Positions 17,634-27,816 are shown, numbered from the stretch's first letter. The stretch is DNA of 64,000 bases from Gemmobacter denitrificans (GCF_036964905.1 NZ_JBALHR010000004.1:310001-374000), one strand, 5' to 3'. Made by a program: numbers and translations. The notes: a model not told the origin generated them from the letters alone.

Positions 17634-18143
17634 TCAGGAGCGCAGCGCGGACAGCCGGTCAATATCGGCCTGGGTGGCGGGGCGTTCCTCGACCGTACGG
17701 CCGGCGCTGTTCTTGCGCTCATACCGTCCATTCTCGATCTCTTCCTTGGTGCCGTCGGAATAACGCACCTCGATCCCGTCGGCCGAATGTTCGATCTTTA
17801 CCGGTGTGACCGGGCCCGAAGGGACCGGATCGGGCGTCGGGGTGATGCCGCCCTTGCCTTTCCCCTTGCCCTTACCCTTACCTTTCCCCTTGCGCCCCTT
17901 GCCACGGTCATCATCGTCGTCACCATGGGGGCGCAGGCCGCCCTTGTCATCATCAGCATCATGCTCTGCATCGTGGTCTGCGCCATCATCGGCACCCCGG
18001 CCGCGCTTGGCATGGGCCACGGCATCGCTGATCGCAAAGACCCCGGTCTGCGGATCAATCCGGGCGGTATAGGGCAGCGTGGCAAAGAGCGCAGCAGCCG
18101 CGACAAGGGCGGGCAGGCGGCGCGCAAGGTTCGTCTGGGTCAT
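17634..18143 (-). CDS. Secreted Asp/Lys-Gly-rich protein with one repeated module
   Basis: 169 aa from ATG 18143, with AAGGAA upstream. Signal sequence MTQTNLARRLPALVAAAALF; then an Asp/His-rich segment (about 51-79, DDGADHDAEHDADDDKGG), a KG repeat (about 83-98) encoded by hexamer-like repeats in DNA, a Pro/Thr linker, and a single C-terminal module (about 129-166: YSDGTKEEIENGRYERKNSA, then GRTVEERPATQADIDRL) matching the modules in the downstream protein. The function is unknown. The KG run may vary in length by slippage. It is first of two tandem genes. Confidence 0.7.
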   Translation of the reverse strand: MTQTNLARRLPALVAAAALFATLPYTARIDPQTGVFAISDAVAHAKRGRGADDGADHDAEHDADDDKGGLRPHGDDDDDRGKGRKGKGKGKGKGKGKGGITPTPDPVPSGPVTPVKIEHSADGIEVRYSDGTKEEIENGRYERKNSAGRTVEERPATQADIDRLSALRS

Positions 18144-18370
18144 GGCTCTGGTTCCTTTTCTTCCCGGCCGGGATGGCGGGGATGGGATCAGCCTGCCCGC
18201 TGGCACCCTGCATCGCCATTGCCGCCCGACCTCTGCCCCGCAGGGTCCGACCACTGCCTTGGCAGATTGGTCCGAAAGTCCGGCCCTGTCACCGGACCAA
18301 GGTCCGATGTCCCACCGCTTTCGCCCTCTTGCACCCGGCCCGCCAGCCCGCTAAGACGGTGCGCAGAGCG

Positions 18371-18444
18371 GCGGGTATGGTGTAGTGGTAGCGCCTCAGC
18401 CTTCCAAGCTGATGGGGCGGGTTCGATTCCCGCTACCCGCTCCA
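18371..18444 (+). tRNA. tRNA-Gly (TCC anticodon)
   Basis: 74 nt including the encoded CCA. Acceptor stem GCGGGTA pairs with TACCCGC, the T arm is GCGGG-TTCGATT-CCCGC, and the anticodon loop in CTTCCAA gives TCC. Confidence 0.95.
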
Positions 18445-18475
18445 GACTTCACCAGCGGATAGCTGAGAAGCGACG

Positions 18476-18503
18476 AAAAAGCCACCCCGAAGGGCGGCTT
18501 TCG
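18476..18503. terminator. Bidirectional hairpin after tRNA-Gly and the RTX gene
   Basis: AAAGCC-A-CCC / GGG-C-GGCTTT stem with one mismatch and a GAA-type loop. On the minus strand it is followed by TTTTTCG, so it can end the RTX gene transcript; on the plus strand it can end the tRNA transcript. Confidence 0.7.
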
Positions 18504-18528
18504 TGATTTGGGCGCAACTGGCGCGCTG

Positions 18529-19566
18529 TTACAGGATCAGGAAATCCCCTGCATTGACTGCCGTGCCCCCGTCCAGCGTGGCAATCAGCACTGCGGCGGC
18601 ACCGCCCTGGCCATCGGCATCGTAGAACAGCTGCCCGCTGTCGCGGTGATAGATCACCCGATGGGCCGTCGTGGTGGCCGTAGTGCCCAGCGTGAAGGCG
18701 TCGGCGTCCAGCGCACCATTGCCGCCAATGTCAGTGAACACGGCATTGTCCAGCGCGATCCGATCCACCTTGCCGTTGAAATCGCTGATCCGGTCGGCAT
18801 TGGCGGCCACCGGTGCGGCGGTGAAGCGGAAGGTATCGGCCCCGATCGACCCGGCCAGCACATCCTTGCCGGTGCCGCCATCCAGCGTATCGCTGCCGCT
18901 GCCGCCCAGCAGGGTATCGCGCCCGGTGTTTCCATCCAGCAGGTCATTGCCGCTGCCACCGCTCAACCGGTCATTCCCGCCCCGGCCAAGCAGGACATCG
19001 TTGCCTTCAAGCCCATACATCCGGTCAGCCTTGGCAATGCCGGTCAGCTGGTCATCGCCGGTGGTGCCCTCGGTGATCTTCGGCCCGATCCGTTCCAGCG
19101 TCAGTTCATAGCCCATCTGGGACAGGGAAAAGCCGGGCATGAAGAAGATGGCGGGGCTGACGCCGACCTGAAAGTTGAGCCAATGGGTGCCACTGGCTGC
19201 CACCGAAAAAACCTCTGAATAGAGGGCACCTTCGATATAGGTGTTCGGCGCGCCGATCAGGTTCATCTCCAGGGCGGAATCGCGCCCTGAACTGTCTTGC
19301 TGCCACAGAATGACATTCCCCTGAAACTTGGTCGGATCATCCGGGCGGAACACCAGCCGATACTTTTCACCGGCGACAAGGGCGGTGCGGAACGTGTCAT
19401 GGTCGAACGTATTGGTCGTGCTGACATGGGCAAAGGCATCGACCTTGCCGCCCACGGCGATCTCGCCGATCTTTGCGCCGGGGATCGAGGTCAGGTCAGT
19501 GATTGGGGTGTAAATGTCGTCAAAGCCGCTGATATCGGACGAGACGGTTTCACGGATAATACGCAT
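18529..19566 (-). CDS. RTX-type calcium-binding secreted protein
   Basis: 345 aa, start ATG with AAGGAG before it. The N-terminal 165 residues form a pre-peptidase-like beta domain (DAFAHVSTTNTFDHDTFRTA, ALYSEVFSVAASGTHWLNFQ). Residues about 168-247 hold nonapeptide RTX repeats (GLEGNDVLLGRGGNDRLSGG and so on), which bind calcium and fold outside the cell. The C-terminal part (DTFRFTAAPV, ISDFNGKVDRIALDNAVF, LFYDADGQGG) is the serralysin-like secretion region. Export by a type I system is expected from the family; no ABC exporter is in the window. No catalytic motif is seen, so the activity is unknown. Confidence 0.9.
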   Translation of the reverse strand: MRIIRETVSSDISGFDDIYTPITDLTSIPGAKIGEIAVGGKVDAFAHVSTTNTFDHDTFRTALVAGEKYRLVFRPDDPTKFQGNVILWQQDSSGRDSALEMNLIGAPNTYIEGALYSEVFSVAASGTHWLNFQVGVSPAIFFMPGFSLSQMGYELTLERIGPKITEGTTGDDQLTGIAKADRMYGLEGNDVLLGRGGNDRLSGGSGNDLLDGNTGRDTLLGGSGSDTLDGGTGKDVLAGSIGADTFRFTAAPVAANADRISDFNGKVDRIALDNAVFTDIGGNGALDADAFTLGTTATTTAHRVIYHRDSGQLFYDADGQGGAAAVLIATLDGGTAVNAGDFLIL

Positions 19567-19695
19567 AGGCAGGCTCCTTCTGGATCGCGCCAGAGTGATG
19601 ACAAGCCCGCTGACGGGTCAATGTAGGCAAATCCCTACCTTCGCGTCCTTTCTGGGGGGGGTGTGCGGCTTTCCCCCTTTGGGTGAAGCCTGCAA

Positions 19696-19726
19696 GGGCT
19701 GCCTAGATCGCAGGTTTAGGCAGCCC
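19696..19726. repeat. Perfect inverted repeat upstream of the RTX gene
   Basis: GGGCTGCCTA ... TAGGCAGCCC, ten-base arms with an 11-base loop, in the 227-bp space between the symporter stop and the RTX start. It may form an RNA hairpin or bind a protein; nothing else identifies it. Confidence 0.6.
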
Positions 19727-19738
19727 AATGGCGAAATA

Positions 19739-19764
19739 GGGCCGGGCAGTTGCCTGCCCGGCCC
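19739..19764 (-). terminator. Hairpin after the symporter gene
   Basis: Perfect 11-bp stem GGGCCGGGCAG / CTGCCCGGCCC with loop TTGC, 30 bp past the end of the minus-strand symporter gene. Confidence 0.65.
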
Positions 19765-19793
19765 GATCGTCTGGTGTTACCAGTGCAGATCAA

Positions 19794-21350
<1,557 letters not shown>

Positions 21351-21367
21351 CGGGTTCTCCTCTGGCA

Positions 21368-21802
21368 TCACGGAACGATGGTGCAGGGCACCGGGGCCAC
21401 CTGGGCCAGTGCGCCCGCGACGGATCCGAACAGGCGTGACATGACGCCGGCCTGCCCGGTGCGGCCGATCACGATCTGGCGCGCGCCAGTTTCCTGTGCC
21501 ACTTCGCAGATGGTGTCGGTCACATTGCCATAGCGGATCAGGGCATCGACCTTCAGCCCCGCTGCCTCCAGCTCGGCCTTGACGGGGGCGACGATGGCGC
21601 TTTCTGCGCGGGCCAGTTCCACCTTGCGGCGGGCATGGCGTTCCTCAACCTCGTCCGGGGTCAGGAAGGAATAGGGCGACCATTCCAGAACATGCAGCAG
21701 CACCAGACTGCCTTCCGCCCCCCGCACCAGAGCGGCGGCAAAATCGACCGCCCTGCGGCCTGCGGCAGAGCCGTCATAGGCCACGATGATCGTGTCAGAC
21801 AT
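21368..21802 (-). CDS. Universal stress protein UspA family
   Basis: 144 aa from ATG 21802, with GGGAG seven bases before. UspA fold: IIVAYDGSAAGRRAVDFA at the start, and the ATP-binding VIGRTGQAGVMSRLFGSVAG (G-2x-G-9x-G type), ending PVPCTIVP. Placed directly before the amino-acid symporter, it may modulate that transporter, as Usp proteins often accompany transporters; that is inference. The upstream 300 bp contains an A+T-rich stretch (about 21950-22015) likely to carry the promoter. Confidence 0.93.
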   Translation of the reverse strand: MSDTIIVAYDGSAAGRRAVDFAAALVRGAEGSLVLLHVLEWSPYSFLTPDEVEERHARRKVELARAESAIVAPVKAELEAAGLKVDALIRYGNVTDTICEVAQETGARQIVIGRTGQAGVMSRLFGSVAGALAQVAPVPCTIVP

Positions 21803-22048
21803 CACATGACTCCCTTGTTACATGGACGGGGGTTTGGCCCCCGTTCGCACCCTCTGCCCCTCGCAGCGGGTGGGGCCTTATGACGCAGGTCGCATGGTGG
21901 TTTTTCCCGAATTGGCGGACGTGTTGGCAAGAATTTGCTGAAATCTTGTCGCAAATCTTTCACATTTAGAAGAATCTGCGGTCTTGAAACATAATTTCGC
22001 AGAAAGTTTGCTTGCGAGTGCAATGTTGCGCGCACAGGCCAAAATGCG

Positions 22049-22083
22049 AAAGGCCCCGCAACATTGCTGCTGCCGGGCCCTTT
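22049..22083 (-). terminator. Hairpin after fabI
   Basis: AAAGGCCCCG ... CGGGCCCTTT with one mismatch and a 15-base loop, starting 19 bp past the fabI stop. Confidence 0.6.
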
Positions 22084-22101
22084 AACGTGCTGAATTTACA
22101 A

Positions 22102-22890
22102 TCAAAGATTGTCGGCTTGCGGCATGCCCAGAATGTGGAACCCGCCGTCAACCCGCACAATCTCGCCGGTCGTGCAGGCACCGTAGTCCGAGCAAAGCCA
22201 GACGGCCGTTCCGCCCACGGCCTCCAGCGTGGCATTGCTGCGCAGGGGCGCATTGGCTTCGGTATGGCGATAGGTGGCGCGGGCGCCGCCAATGGCTGCG
22301 CCTGCCAGAGTTTTCATCGGGCCGGGCGAGATGGCGTTCACGCGGATGCCCTGCGGCCCAAGGTCATTGGCCAGATAGCGCGTGGCGCTTTCCAGCGCGG
22401 CCTTGGCCACACCCATCACGTTGTAATTCGGCGTCACGCGGTTCGACCCCTGGAAGGTCAGCGTGATCAGGCTGCCGCCATTGGGCATCATCTCGGCGGC
22501 GCGCCGCGACACGTCGATGAAGGAGAAGCAGGAGATATCCAGCGAATGTTTGAAGTTGCCACGGGTGGTGTTGATGAAACGACCGGTCAGCTCGTTCTTG
22601 TCGGAAAAGGCGATGGCATGGACGAGGAAATCCATCGTGCCCCAACGATCCTTCAGCGCGGTGAAGCAGGCATCAAGGCTGTCGTCATTGGTGACATCGA
22701 CATCCACCAGAAAATCGCTGCCCACGCTGGCGGCGAGCGGTTCGACGCGTTTGCCGAAGGCTTCACCCTGATAGGAAAAGGCCAGTTCCGCGCCTTCTGC
22801 CGCCAGCGCCGAGGCGATGCCCCAGGCAATCGAGCGTTCATTTGCGACGCCCATCATAAGGCCCCGCTTGCCTGCCATCAATCCGGCCAT
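22102..22890 (-). CDS. fabI: Enoyl-[acyl-carrier-protein] reductase FabI
   Basis: 262 aa with GGGGGAAA before the ATG. A short-chain-dehydrogenase fold with the FabI NAD site GKRGLMMGVANERSIAWGIA and the catalytic Y-x6-K in NYNVMGVAKAALE (also LVHAIAFS and SPGPMKTLAGAAI). It carries out the last, NADH-dependent reduction in fatty-acid elongation. It follows fabB by about 45 bp, and fabA lies further upstream, so this is a fabA-orf-fabB-fabI cluster on the minus strand. Confidence 0.97.
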   Translation of the reverse strand: MAGLMAGKRGLMMGVANERSIAWGIASALAAEGAELAFSYQGEAFGKRVEPLAASVGSDFLVDVDVTNDDSLDACFTALKDRWGTMDFLVHAIAFSDKNELTGRFINTTRGNFKHSLDISCFSFIDVSRRAAEMMPNGGSLITLTFQGSNRVTPNYNVMGVAKAALESATRYLANDLGPQGIRVNAISPGPMKTLAGAAIGGARATYRHTEANAPLRSNATLEAVGGTAVWLCSDYGACTTGEIVRVDGGFHILGMPQADNL

Positions 22891-22935
22891 GGCTTTCCCC
22901 CTGAATCCGATACTTGTTGAAAAATCGGGGCGGCG

Positions 22936-24165
22936 TCAGCCCCGATATTTGCTCATGACCAGCGTGGCGTTGGTGCCACCAAAGCCGAAGCTGTTGGACA
23001 GAACCGAATCCATGCCCACATTCTCGCGGTAGGTGGTGGCGATTTCTTCCGGCTTCAGCTCGGGGTCGAGCTGGGTGACGTTGGCCGAGGCGGTGATGTA
23101 ATCGCCCTGCAGCATCAGCAGCGAATAGATCGCCTCATGCACGCCGGTGGCGCCAAGGCTGTGGCCGGTCAGCGATTTGGTCGAGGAAATCGGCGGCACG
23201 TTGCCTTCGCCAAAGACGCGGCGGATGGCCTTCACCTCGGTCACGTCGCCTGCGGGGGTCGAGGTGCCATGGGCGTTGATATAGCTGATCTTGCGGCCTT
23301 CCGGCAGGGTGGAAACTGCGAGGCGCATGGAACGCTCGCCGCCTTCGCCAGAGGGCGCGACCATGTCATGCCCATCCGAGGTGGCCCCATAGCCGGTCAC
23401 TTCGGCATAGATCTTGGCCCCGCGCGCGAGGGCGTGGTTCAGCTCTTCCAGCACCACCACGCCGCCGCCGCCTGCGATCACGAAGCCATCGCGCGTGGCG
23501 TCAAAGGCGCGGCTCGCCGTGGCGGGCGCGTCATTGTATTTTGACGACATGGCGCCCATGGCGTCGAACAAGCAGCTCAGCGTCCAGTCGAGTTCCTCGC
23601 CACCGCCGGCAAAGACCACATCCTGCTTGCCCATCTGGATCAGCTCGGTGCCATTGCCGATGCAATGGGCCGAGGTGGAGCAGGCCGAGGTGATCGAATA
23701 GTTCACGCCCTTGATCTTGAAGGGCGTGGCAAGGCAGGCAGAGTTGGTCGAAGACATGCCCTTGGTCACGCCGAAGGGCCCGATCCGCTTGGGGCTGCCG
23801 CTGTCGCGCACGATGTTATGCGCCTTGAAGAAGGATTTGGTCGAAGGCCCGCCGGAGCCCACGATGATGCCGGTGCGCTCGTTCGACACCTCGGCTGGCG
23901 TCAGGCCGGAATCGGCCACCGCCTGCTGCATCGCGATGAAGTTATAGGCCGCGCCATCGCCCATGAAGCGCAGGTCGCGCTTGTCGATATGGTCTTCGAA
24001 CACGATGTTGGGCTGGCCATGCACCTGGCTGCGGAAACCGCGTTCGGCATATTCGGGCGCAAAGACGATGCCGGATTTTCCCGCCCGCAGCGCGGCATCG
24101 ACTTCGGCCGCAGTGTTGCCGATGGGGGATACGATGCCGATCCCGGTGATGACGACACGACGCAT
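22936..24165 (-). CDS. fabB: Beta-ketoacyl-ACP synthase I FabB
   Basis: 409 aa from ATG 24165 (MRRVVITGIGIVSPIG), with GGAGG before it. The Cys-His-His triad is visible: SITSACSTSAHCIG, ISYINAHGTSTPAGD, and TKSLTGHSLGATG. The ending SNSFGFGGTNATLV is typical. With FabA it builds unsaturated fatty acids. It sits between a small secreted protein gene and fabI. Confidence 0.97.
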   Translation of the reverse strand: MRRVVITGIGIVSPIGNTAAEVDAALRAGKSGIVFAPEYAERGFRSQVHGQPNIVFEDHIDKRDLRFMGDGAAYNFIAMQQAVADSGLTPAEVSNERTGIIVGSGGPSTKSFFKAHNIVRDSGSPKRIGPFGVTKGMSSTNSACLATPFKIKGVNYSITSACSTSAHCIGNGTELIQMGKQDVVFAGGGEELDWTLSCLFDAMGAMSSKYNDAPATASRAFDATRDGFVIAGGGGVVVLEELNHALARGAKIYAEVTGYGATSDGHDMVAPSGEGGERSMRLAVSTLPEGRKISYINAHGTSTPAGDVTEVKAIRRVFGEGNVPPISSTKSLTGHSLGATGVHEAIYSLLMLQGDYITASANVTQLDPELKPEEIATTYRENVGMDSVLSNSFGFGGTNATLVMSKYRG

Positions 24166-24264
24166 GGGGGCCTCCCTCAAAATCTCTGGCCTGTTTAGGG
24201 CAGCGTGGCGCGGGGGGCAAGCGGGAAGGGGGCAGCGCCGAAGCGATGCCCGCTGGCCGGGCCA

Positions 24265-24705
24265 TCAATTGTCTATGACAGAGGAGCCGTAGGAGGTGAC
24301 TGTGATCCTGCGCGGATTTTTTTCCATGCGCTCGGTCGCAGAAAGAAAGCCGGCAAGCCCCCGCCCTTCAAAGGTGAAGGTGACATCGGTAACCGACCGG
24401 CCATTGCGACCGAAAACACAGGTCATCGTGCCTTCGGCCTTGCCATGCTTGCCGCGGAACTTCACGCCGGGGTAGACAGCAAGAAAGCCATTGCGGATGT
24501 CAAACACATCATTGCGCACAAGGGAGATATGTTGAAGCCCATCGAAGGCCTGGGCAAGCTCGCGCAGGGCTGCAGCAATGCAGGCTTCGTCCTGCGCGGC
24601 GAAGACCGGGTCCGAATAGGAATAGGTCTTCGATACATCCGGCGCAGCGCCAGCGGGTGCCGACAAAGTGCAAGCCAGCAGGAATGTCAGTCGCGCAGCT
24701 TTCAT
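24265..24705 (-). CDS. Hypothetical exported protein between fabA and fabB
   Basis: 146 aa. Signal peptide MKAARLTFLLACTLSAPAGA, with cleavage probably after AGA or GAA. The mature part has DEACIAAALRELAQAFDGL, LVRNDVFDIRNGF, and GTMTCVFGRNGR, and holds two cysteines (in DEACIA and MTCVFG) that could pair in the periplasm. I do not recognise the family. It lies 17 bp after fabA and 99 bp before fabB on the same strand, so it is probably co-transcribed with the unsaturated fatty-acid genes. Confidence 0.65.
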   Translation of the reverse strand: MKAARLTFLLACTLSAPAGAAPDVSKTYSYSDPVFAAQDEACIAAALRELAQAFDGLQHISLVRNDVFDIRNGFLAVYPGVKFRGKHGKAEGTMTCVFGRNGRSVTDVTFTFEGRGLAGFLSATERMEKNPRRITVTSYGSSVIDN

Positions 24706-24722
24706 GGATATCGCTCCGTCGC

Positions 24723-25232
24723 TCAGCTTTCGCTGAGCGCGACTTTCATGTCGGTCACCTGATAGATCACCTCGCCGTCCGCCTCGACGATGCCATTGGC
24801 GACACCCATGGTCAGGCGGCGGGTCTGGATGGCCTTGGTGAAATCGACCTTGTAGGTCAGCATCTTGCGGTCAGGCCGCACCATGCCTGTCAGCTTCACC
24901 TCGCCCACGCCCAGCGCATAGCCGCGCCCCGGCCAGCCGCGCCAGCCCAGGTTGAAGCCGGTCAGCTGCCACAGCCCATCCAGACCCAGACAGCCGGGCA
25001 TGATCGGATTGCCGGGGAAGTGGCAGTCGAAGAACCACAGATCGGGGGTGATGTCGAATTCGGCCACGACATGACCCTTGCCATGCAGGCCGCCATCGCC
25101 CGAAATCTCGGTGATGCGGTCCATCATCAGCATCGGGGGGGCGGGAAGCTGCGCATTACCGGGGCCGAACAATTCGCCCCGCGCGCATTTCAGCAGATCT
25201 TCCTTGGTGAAGCTTGTCGGATAGGCCGTCAT
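24723..25232 (-). CDS. fabA: 3-hydroxydecanoyl-ACP dehydratase/isomerase FabA
   Basis: 169 aa from ATG 25232. Hot-dog fold with the catalytic histidine in FFDCHFPGNPIMPGC and aspartate in LGLDGLWQL. It dehydrates and isomerises the C10 intermediate, the entry point to unsaturated fatty acids. It heads the minus-strand fab cluster. The gap to the ATPase gene upstream is 86 bp. Confidence 0.97.
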   Translation of the reverse strand: MTAYPTSFTKEDLLKCARGELFGPGNAQLPAPPMLMMDRITEISGDGGLHGKGHVVAEFDITPDLWFFDCHFPGNPIMPGCLGLDGLWQLTGFNLGWRGWPGRGYALGVGEVKLTGMVRPDRKMLTYKVDFTKAIQTRRLTMGVANGIVEADGEVIYQVTDMKVALSES

Positions 25233-25318
25233 CGGCGTTCTGTCCCCCCCGCAGGTGTTTTTCATCGTCTAGCACCCGGGTCTTGATCTGCGCAAGGGTG
25301 GTGGGCTCGGCGCGGCGG

Positions 25319-26104
25319 TCAATCCATTGCCGGGTCTTGCGCGCGATCGGCCAAGGCTTCAGCCACGAAGCCTTCGGGATCGCGGCAGAAGGCGGCAAGG
25401 GTGAGGAAATGCCGGGTCTGGCGCAGATCGACCGGATCAAGCCCGAAGCGCGTCAATTGCAGAAGGCGCGCGCCCGGCAGGGCCATCAGGATCGGCGAAT
25501 GGGTCGCAAGGATCACCTGCGCCGTGGCGCTTTGCTGCACCCGGGCCAGGATCGCCAGCAGATCAAGCTGCCGCTGCGGTGACAGCGCGCTTTCGGGTTC
25601 GTCCATCAGGTACAGCCCCGGGCGGCTGCAGCGTTCGGCAAAGACCCGCAGGAACCCCTCGCCATGCGAATGGGACAGAAAGTCGGGCGGGGCTCCGCCG
25701 CCGTCCTGCGCCGTCTCATCCAGATAGCGGGCGACAGAAAAAAAGCTTTCGGCGCGGAAGAACCAGCCATCGGTTACCTTGGGCAACCAACTGGCCCGCC
25801 AGACCGACGCCAGATCGGCACCCGAGTTTTCAAGGGCCCGGTCATGCCGCACCGGCCTGTAGCCTTTGCCGCCTCCGGCTTGATCATAGCCGGCCAGCTC
25901 GGCCAGCCCTTCGATCAGGGTCGATTTTCCGGTGCCGTTTTCCCCCACGATGATGGTGACCGGCTGGTCAAATGTCATTTCCCAATCGGGATCGCGCAGG
26001 AAAGGCAGGGTAAAGGGATAGGTCGACCGATCCATCCCTGCATCAGGCAGAAAGGCCACGCGGCGCAGAAACGGGGCGGGCAGGCGGGGCGGGCGGCGGG
26101 CCAA
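25319..26104 (-). CDS. AAA-type ATPase of unknown role
   Basis: 261 aa with a TTG start preceded by GGAG at seven bases; an internal ATG at 26035 has a weaker site. Walker A is VGENGTGKSTLIEGLAELAG (about 53-72), the signature-like region SHSHGEGFLRVF, Walker B GLYLMDEPESALSPQRQ, and the H motif ILATHSPILMALPGA. This is the compact AAA_21/ABC-like predicted ATPase layout without other domains. The target is unknown. It is divergent from dut over 114 bp and upstream of the fab cluster. Confidence 0.8.
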   Translation of the reverse strand: MARRPPRLPAPFLRRVAFLPDAGMDRSTYPFTLPFLRDPDWEMTFDQPVTIIVGENGTGKSTLIEGLAELAGYDQAGGGKGYRPVRHDRALENSGADLASVWRASWLPKVTDGWFFRAESFFSVARYLDETAQDGGGAPPDFLSHSHGEGFLRVFAERCSRPGLYLMDEPESALSPQRQLDLLAILARVQQSATAQVILATHSPILMALPGARLLQLTRFGLDPVDLRQTRHFLTLAAFCRDPEGFVAEALADRAQDPAMD

Positions 26105-26218
26105 GGCAGATCTCCGTCAGGTTTTGCGCAAGGTCGGCGTGGCGCGCGCGCCGGTCAAGCCCCCTTTCCCCTGCCGTTCAACACGCTAAGCTTTGCGCGC
26201 AGGTCAAGGGGGCGCGCG

Positions 26219-26695
26219 ATGCTGGGATCATGGACACCGCAGGTCGAAATCAGGGTGCTGGACCTGCGGCTGCTGGACTGGGGCCTGCCGCGCCATCAGA
26301 CCGACATGGCGGCGGCAGTTGACCTGTTTGCCTGCATCGATGCCCCGCTTGCGGTGGCCCCACAGGCCCCTGCCTTGCTGGTGCCGTCGGGGCTGGCGCT
26401 CTTGATGGGCGATCCACATATGGCCGCGATGATCTTGCCCCGGTCGGGCCTTGGTCACAAGAAAGGGCTTGTCATGGGCAATTCGGTCGGGTTGATCGAT
26501 GCCGATTACATGGCCGAGGTGCAGATTTCAGTCTGGAACCGCAACCCGGATGGGGCTGAGATCATGATCGAACCGGGCGAGCGGATCGCGCAGATGATCT
26601 TTGTGCCGGTGCTGCGCCCCGCCTTCACGGTGGTGGATCAATTCAGCCGCGAAACTGCCCGGGGTCTGGGCGGTTTCGGTTCGACCGGGCAATAA
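26219..26695 (+). CDS. dut: dUTP diphosphatase
   Basis: 158 aa, ATG after AAGGGGG. It shows the five dUTPase motifs: TDMAAAVDLFA (1), MILPRSGLGHKKGL (2), GNSVGLIDADYMAEV (3, with the catalytic Asp), ERIAQMIF (4) and RGLGGFGSTG (5). It hydrolyses dUTP to dUMP, keeping uracil out of DNA and feeding thymidylate synthesis. The next gene, moeB, starts two bases after its stop, so the two are one operon. Confidence 0.96.
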   Translation: MLGSWTPQVEIRVLDLRLLDWGLPRHQTDMAAAVDLFACIDAPLAVAPQAPALLVPSGLALLMGDPHMAAMILPRSGLGHKKGLVMGNSVGLIDADYMAEVQISVWNRNPDGAEIMIEPGERIAQMIFVPVLRPAFTVVDQFSRETARGLGGFGSTGQ

Positions 26696-26696
26696 G

Positions 26697-27731
26697 ATGC
26701 TGCTGGTGGTCTGCGCAGTTGGGGTGGTGCTGGTCATCGGCTGGGCGATGCAGGTGCCCATGCGGCTGCGGCTGGGCATGATCGCCGCGATCTGGGCGCT
26801 GGTTGTGCTGTCCCTACTGGTCTTGCCCGAGGGGCCTTTGCGGCAGGCGCTGGGCGGGGATGTGCGGGGCTGGCTCGCGCTGGGCGTGGTGGTGGCCTTG
26901 GGGCTGGCCTATCGCGCCGCGATTGCCGCGTTGCGCCACCGGGCCGCACCGCCCGTGCAGACCGAGGCCCCGATGTTCCGCCCTGCCGAGCTGGAGCGCT
27001 ATTCCCGCCATATCCTGCTGCGCGACATTGGCGGGCCTGGGCAGGCGCGGCTGAAACAGGCACGGGTTCTGGTGATCGGAGCGGGTGGCCTGGGCAGCCC
27101 GGCGCTGCTCTATCTGGCGGCTGCCGGGGTGGGGCAGATTTCGGTGATCGACCCCGATCAGGTGGAGGGATCGAACCTGCAGCGCCAGATCATTCACACC
27201 GATGACAGGATCGGGATGCCCAAGGTCCATTCTGCGGCGGTGGCCCTGCGCGCGCTGAACCCGTTCATCGAAGTGCGGCCCTATCAGCGCAGGCTGGATG
27301 CCGAAAATGCCGCCGCTCTGATTGCCGAACAGGATCTCGTGCTGGATGGCACGGACAATTTCGACACCCGCTATCTGGTGAACCGCATCTGCGTAGAACA
27401 GCGCAAGCCGCTGATTTCGGCGGCCATGACGCAATGGGAAGGGCAGATTTCGCTCTATCACCCCGCTGCGGGTGGCCCGTGCTATGAATGTGTCTTTCCC
27501 GAACGCCCGGCCCCCGGCATGGTGCCCGCCTGCGCCGAAGCCGGGGTTGTGGCGGCCCTGCCCGGAATACTTGGGTCGCTCATGGCGATGGAGGCGATCA
27601 AACATCTGACCGGGGCGGGCCCCGGCCTGCGCGGGCGGTTGATGATCCATGACGCGCTTTATGCCGAAACCCGGACCATCACCGTGAAGCCCCGCCCGGA
27701 TTGCCCGGTTTGCGCCGGTCGCCATGGCTAA
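26697..27731 (+). CDS. moeB: MoeB/ThiF-family adenylyltransferase with membrane N-terminus
   Basis: 344 aa. The first 90 residues contain two or three hydrophobic segments (MLLVVCAVGVVLVIGWAMQV, MIAAIWALVVLSLLVLP, LALGVVVALGLAYRAAIAAL). The E1-like domain follows: ERYSRHILLRDIGGPGQARL, nucleotide loop VLVIGAGGLGSPALLYLAAA, NLQRQIIH, VLDGTDNFDTRYLVN and zinc pairs in PCYECVF and DCPVCAG. It adenylates the C-terminal Gly-Gly of MoaD- or ThiS-like sulfur carriers. The membrane anchor is unusual for the E. coli type. Confidence 0.9.
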   Translation: MLLVVCAVGVVLVIGWAMQVPMRLRLGMIAAIWALVVLSLLVLPEGPLRQALGGDVRGWLALGVVVALGLAYRAAIAALRHRAAPPVQTEAPMFRPAELERYSRHILLRDIGGPGQARLKQARVLVIGAGGLGSPALLYLAAAGVGQISVIDPDQVEGSNLQRQIIHTDDRIGMPKVHSAAVALRALNPFIEVRPYQRRLDAENAAALIAEQDLVLDGTDNFDTRYLVNRICVEQRKPLISAAMTQWEGQISLYHPAAGGPCYECVFPERPAPGMVPACAEAGVVAALPGILGSLMAMEAIKHLTGAGPGLRGRLMIHDALYAETRTITVKPRPDCPVCAGRHG

Positions 27732-27816
27732 AGCACCGGTGCAGCTTGCCTCTGGCCCGTCAGGGCGGCATAGTCGGCGCCACAAACAAGATGCCAAACA
27801 AGACGGGGAGCCCATG

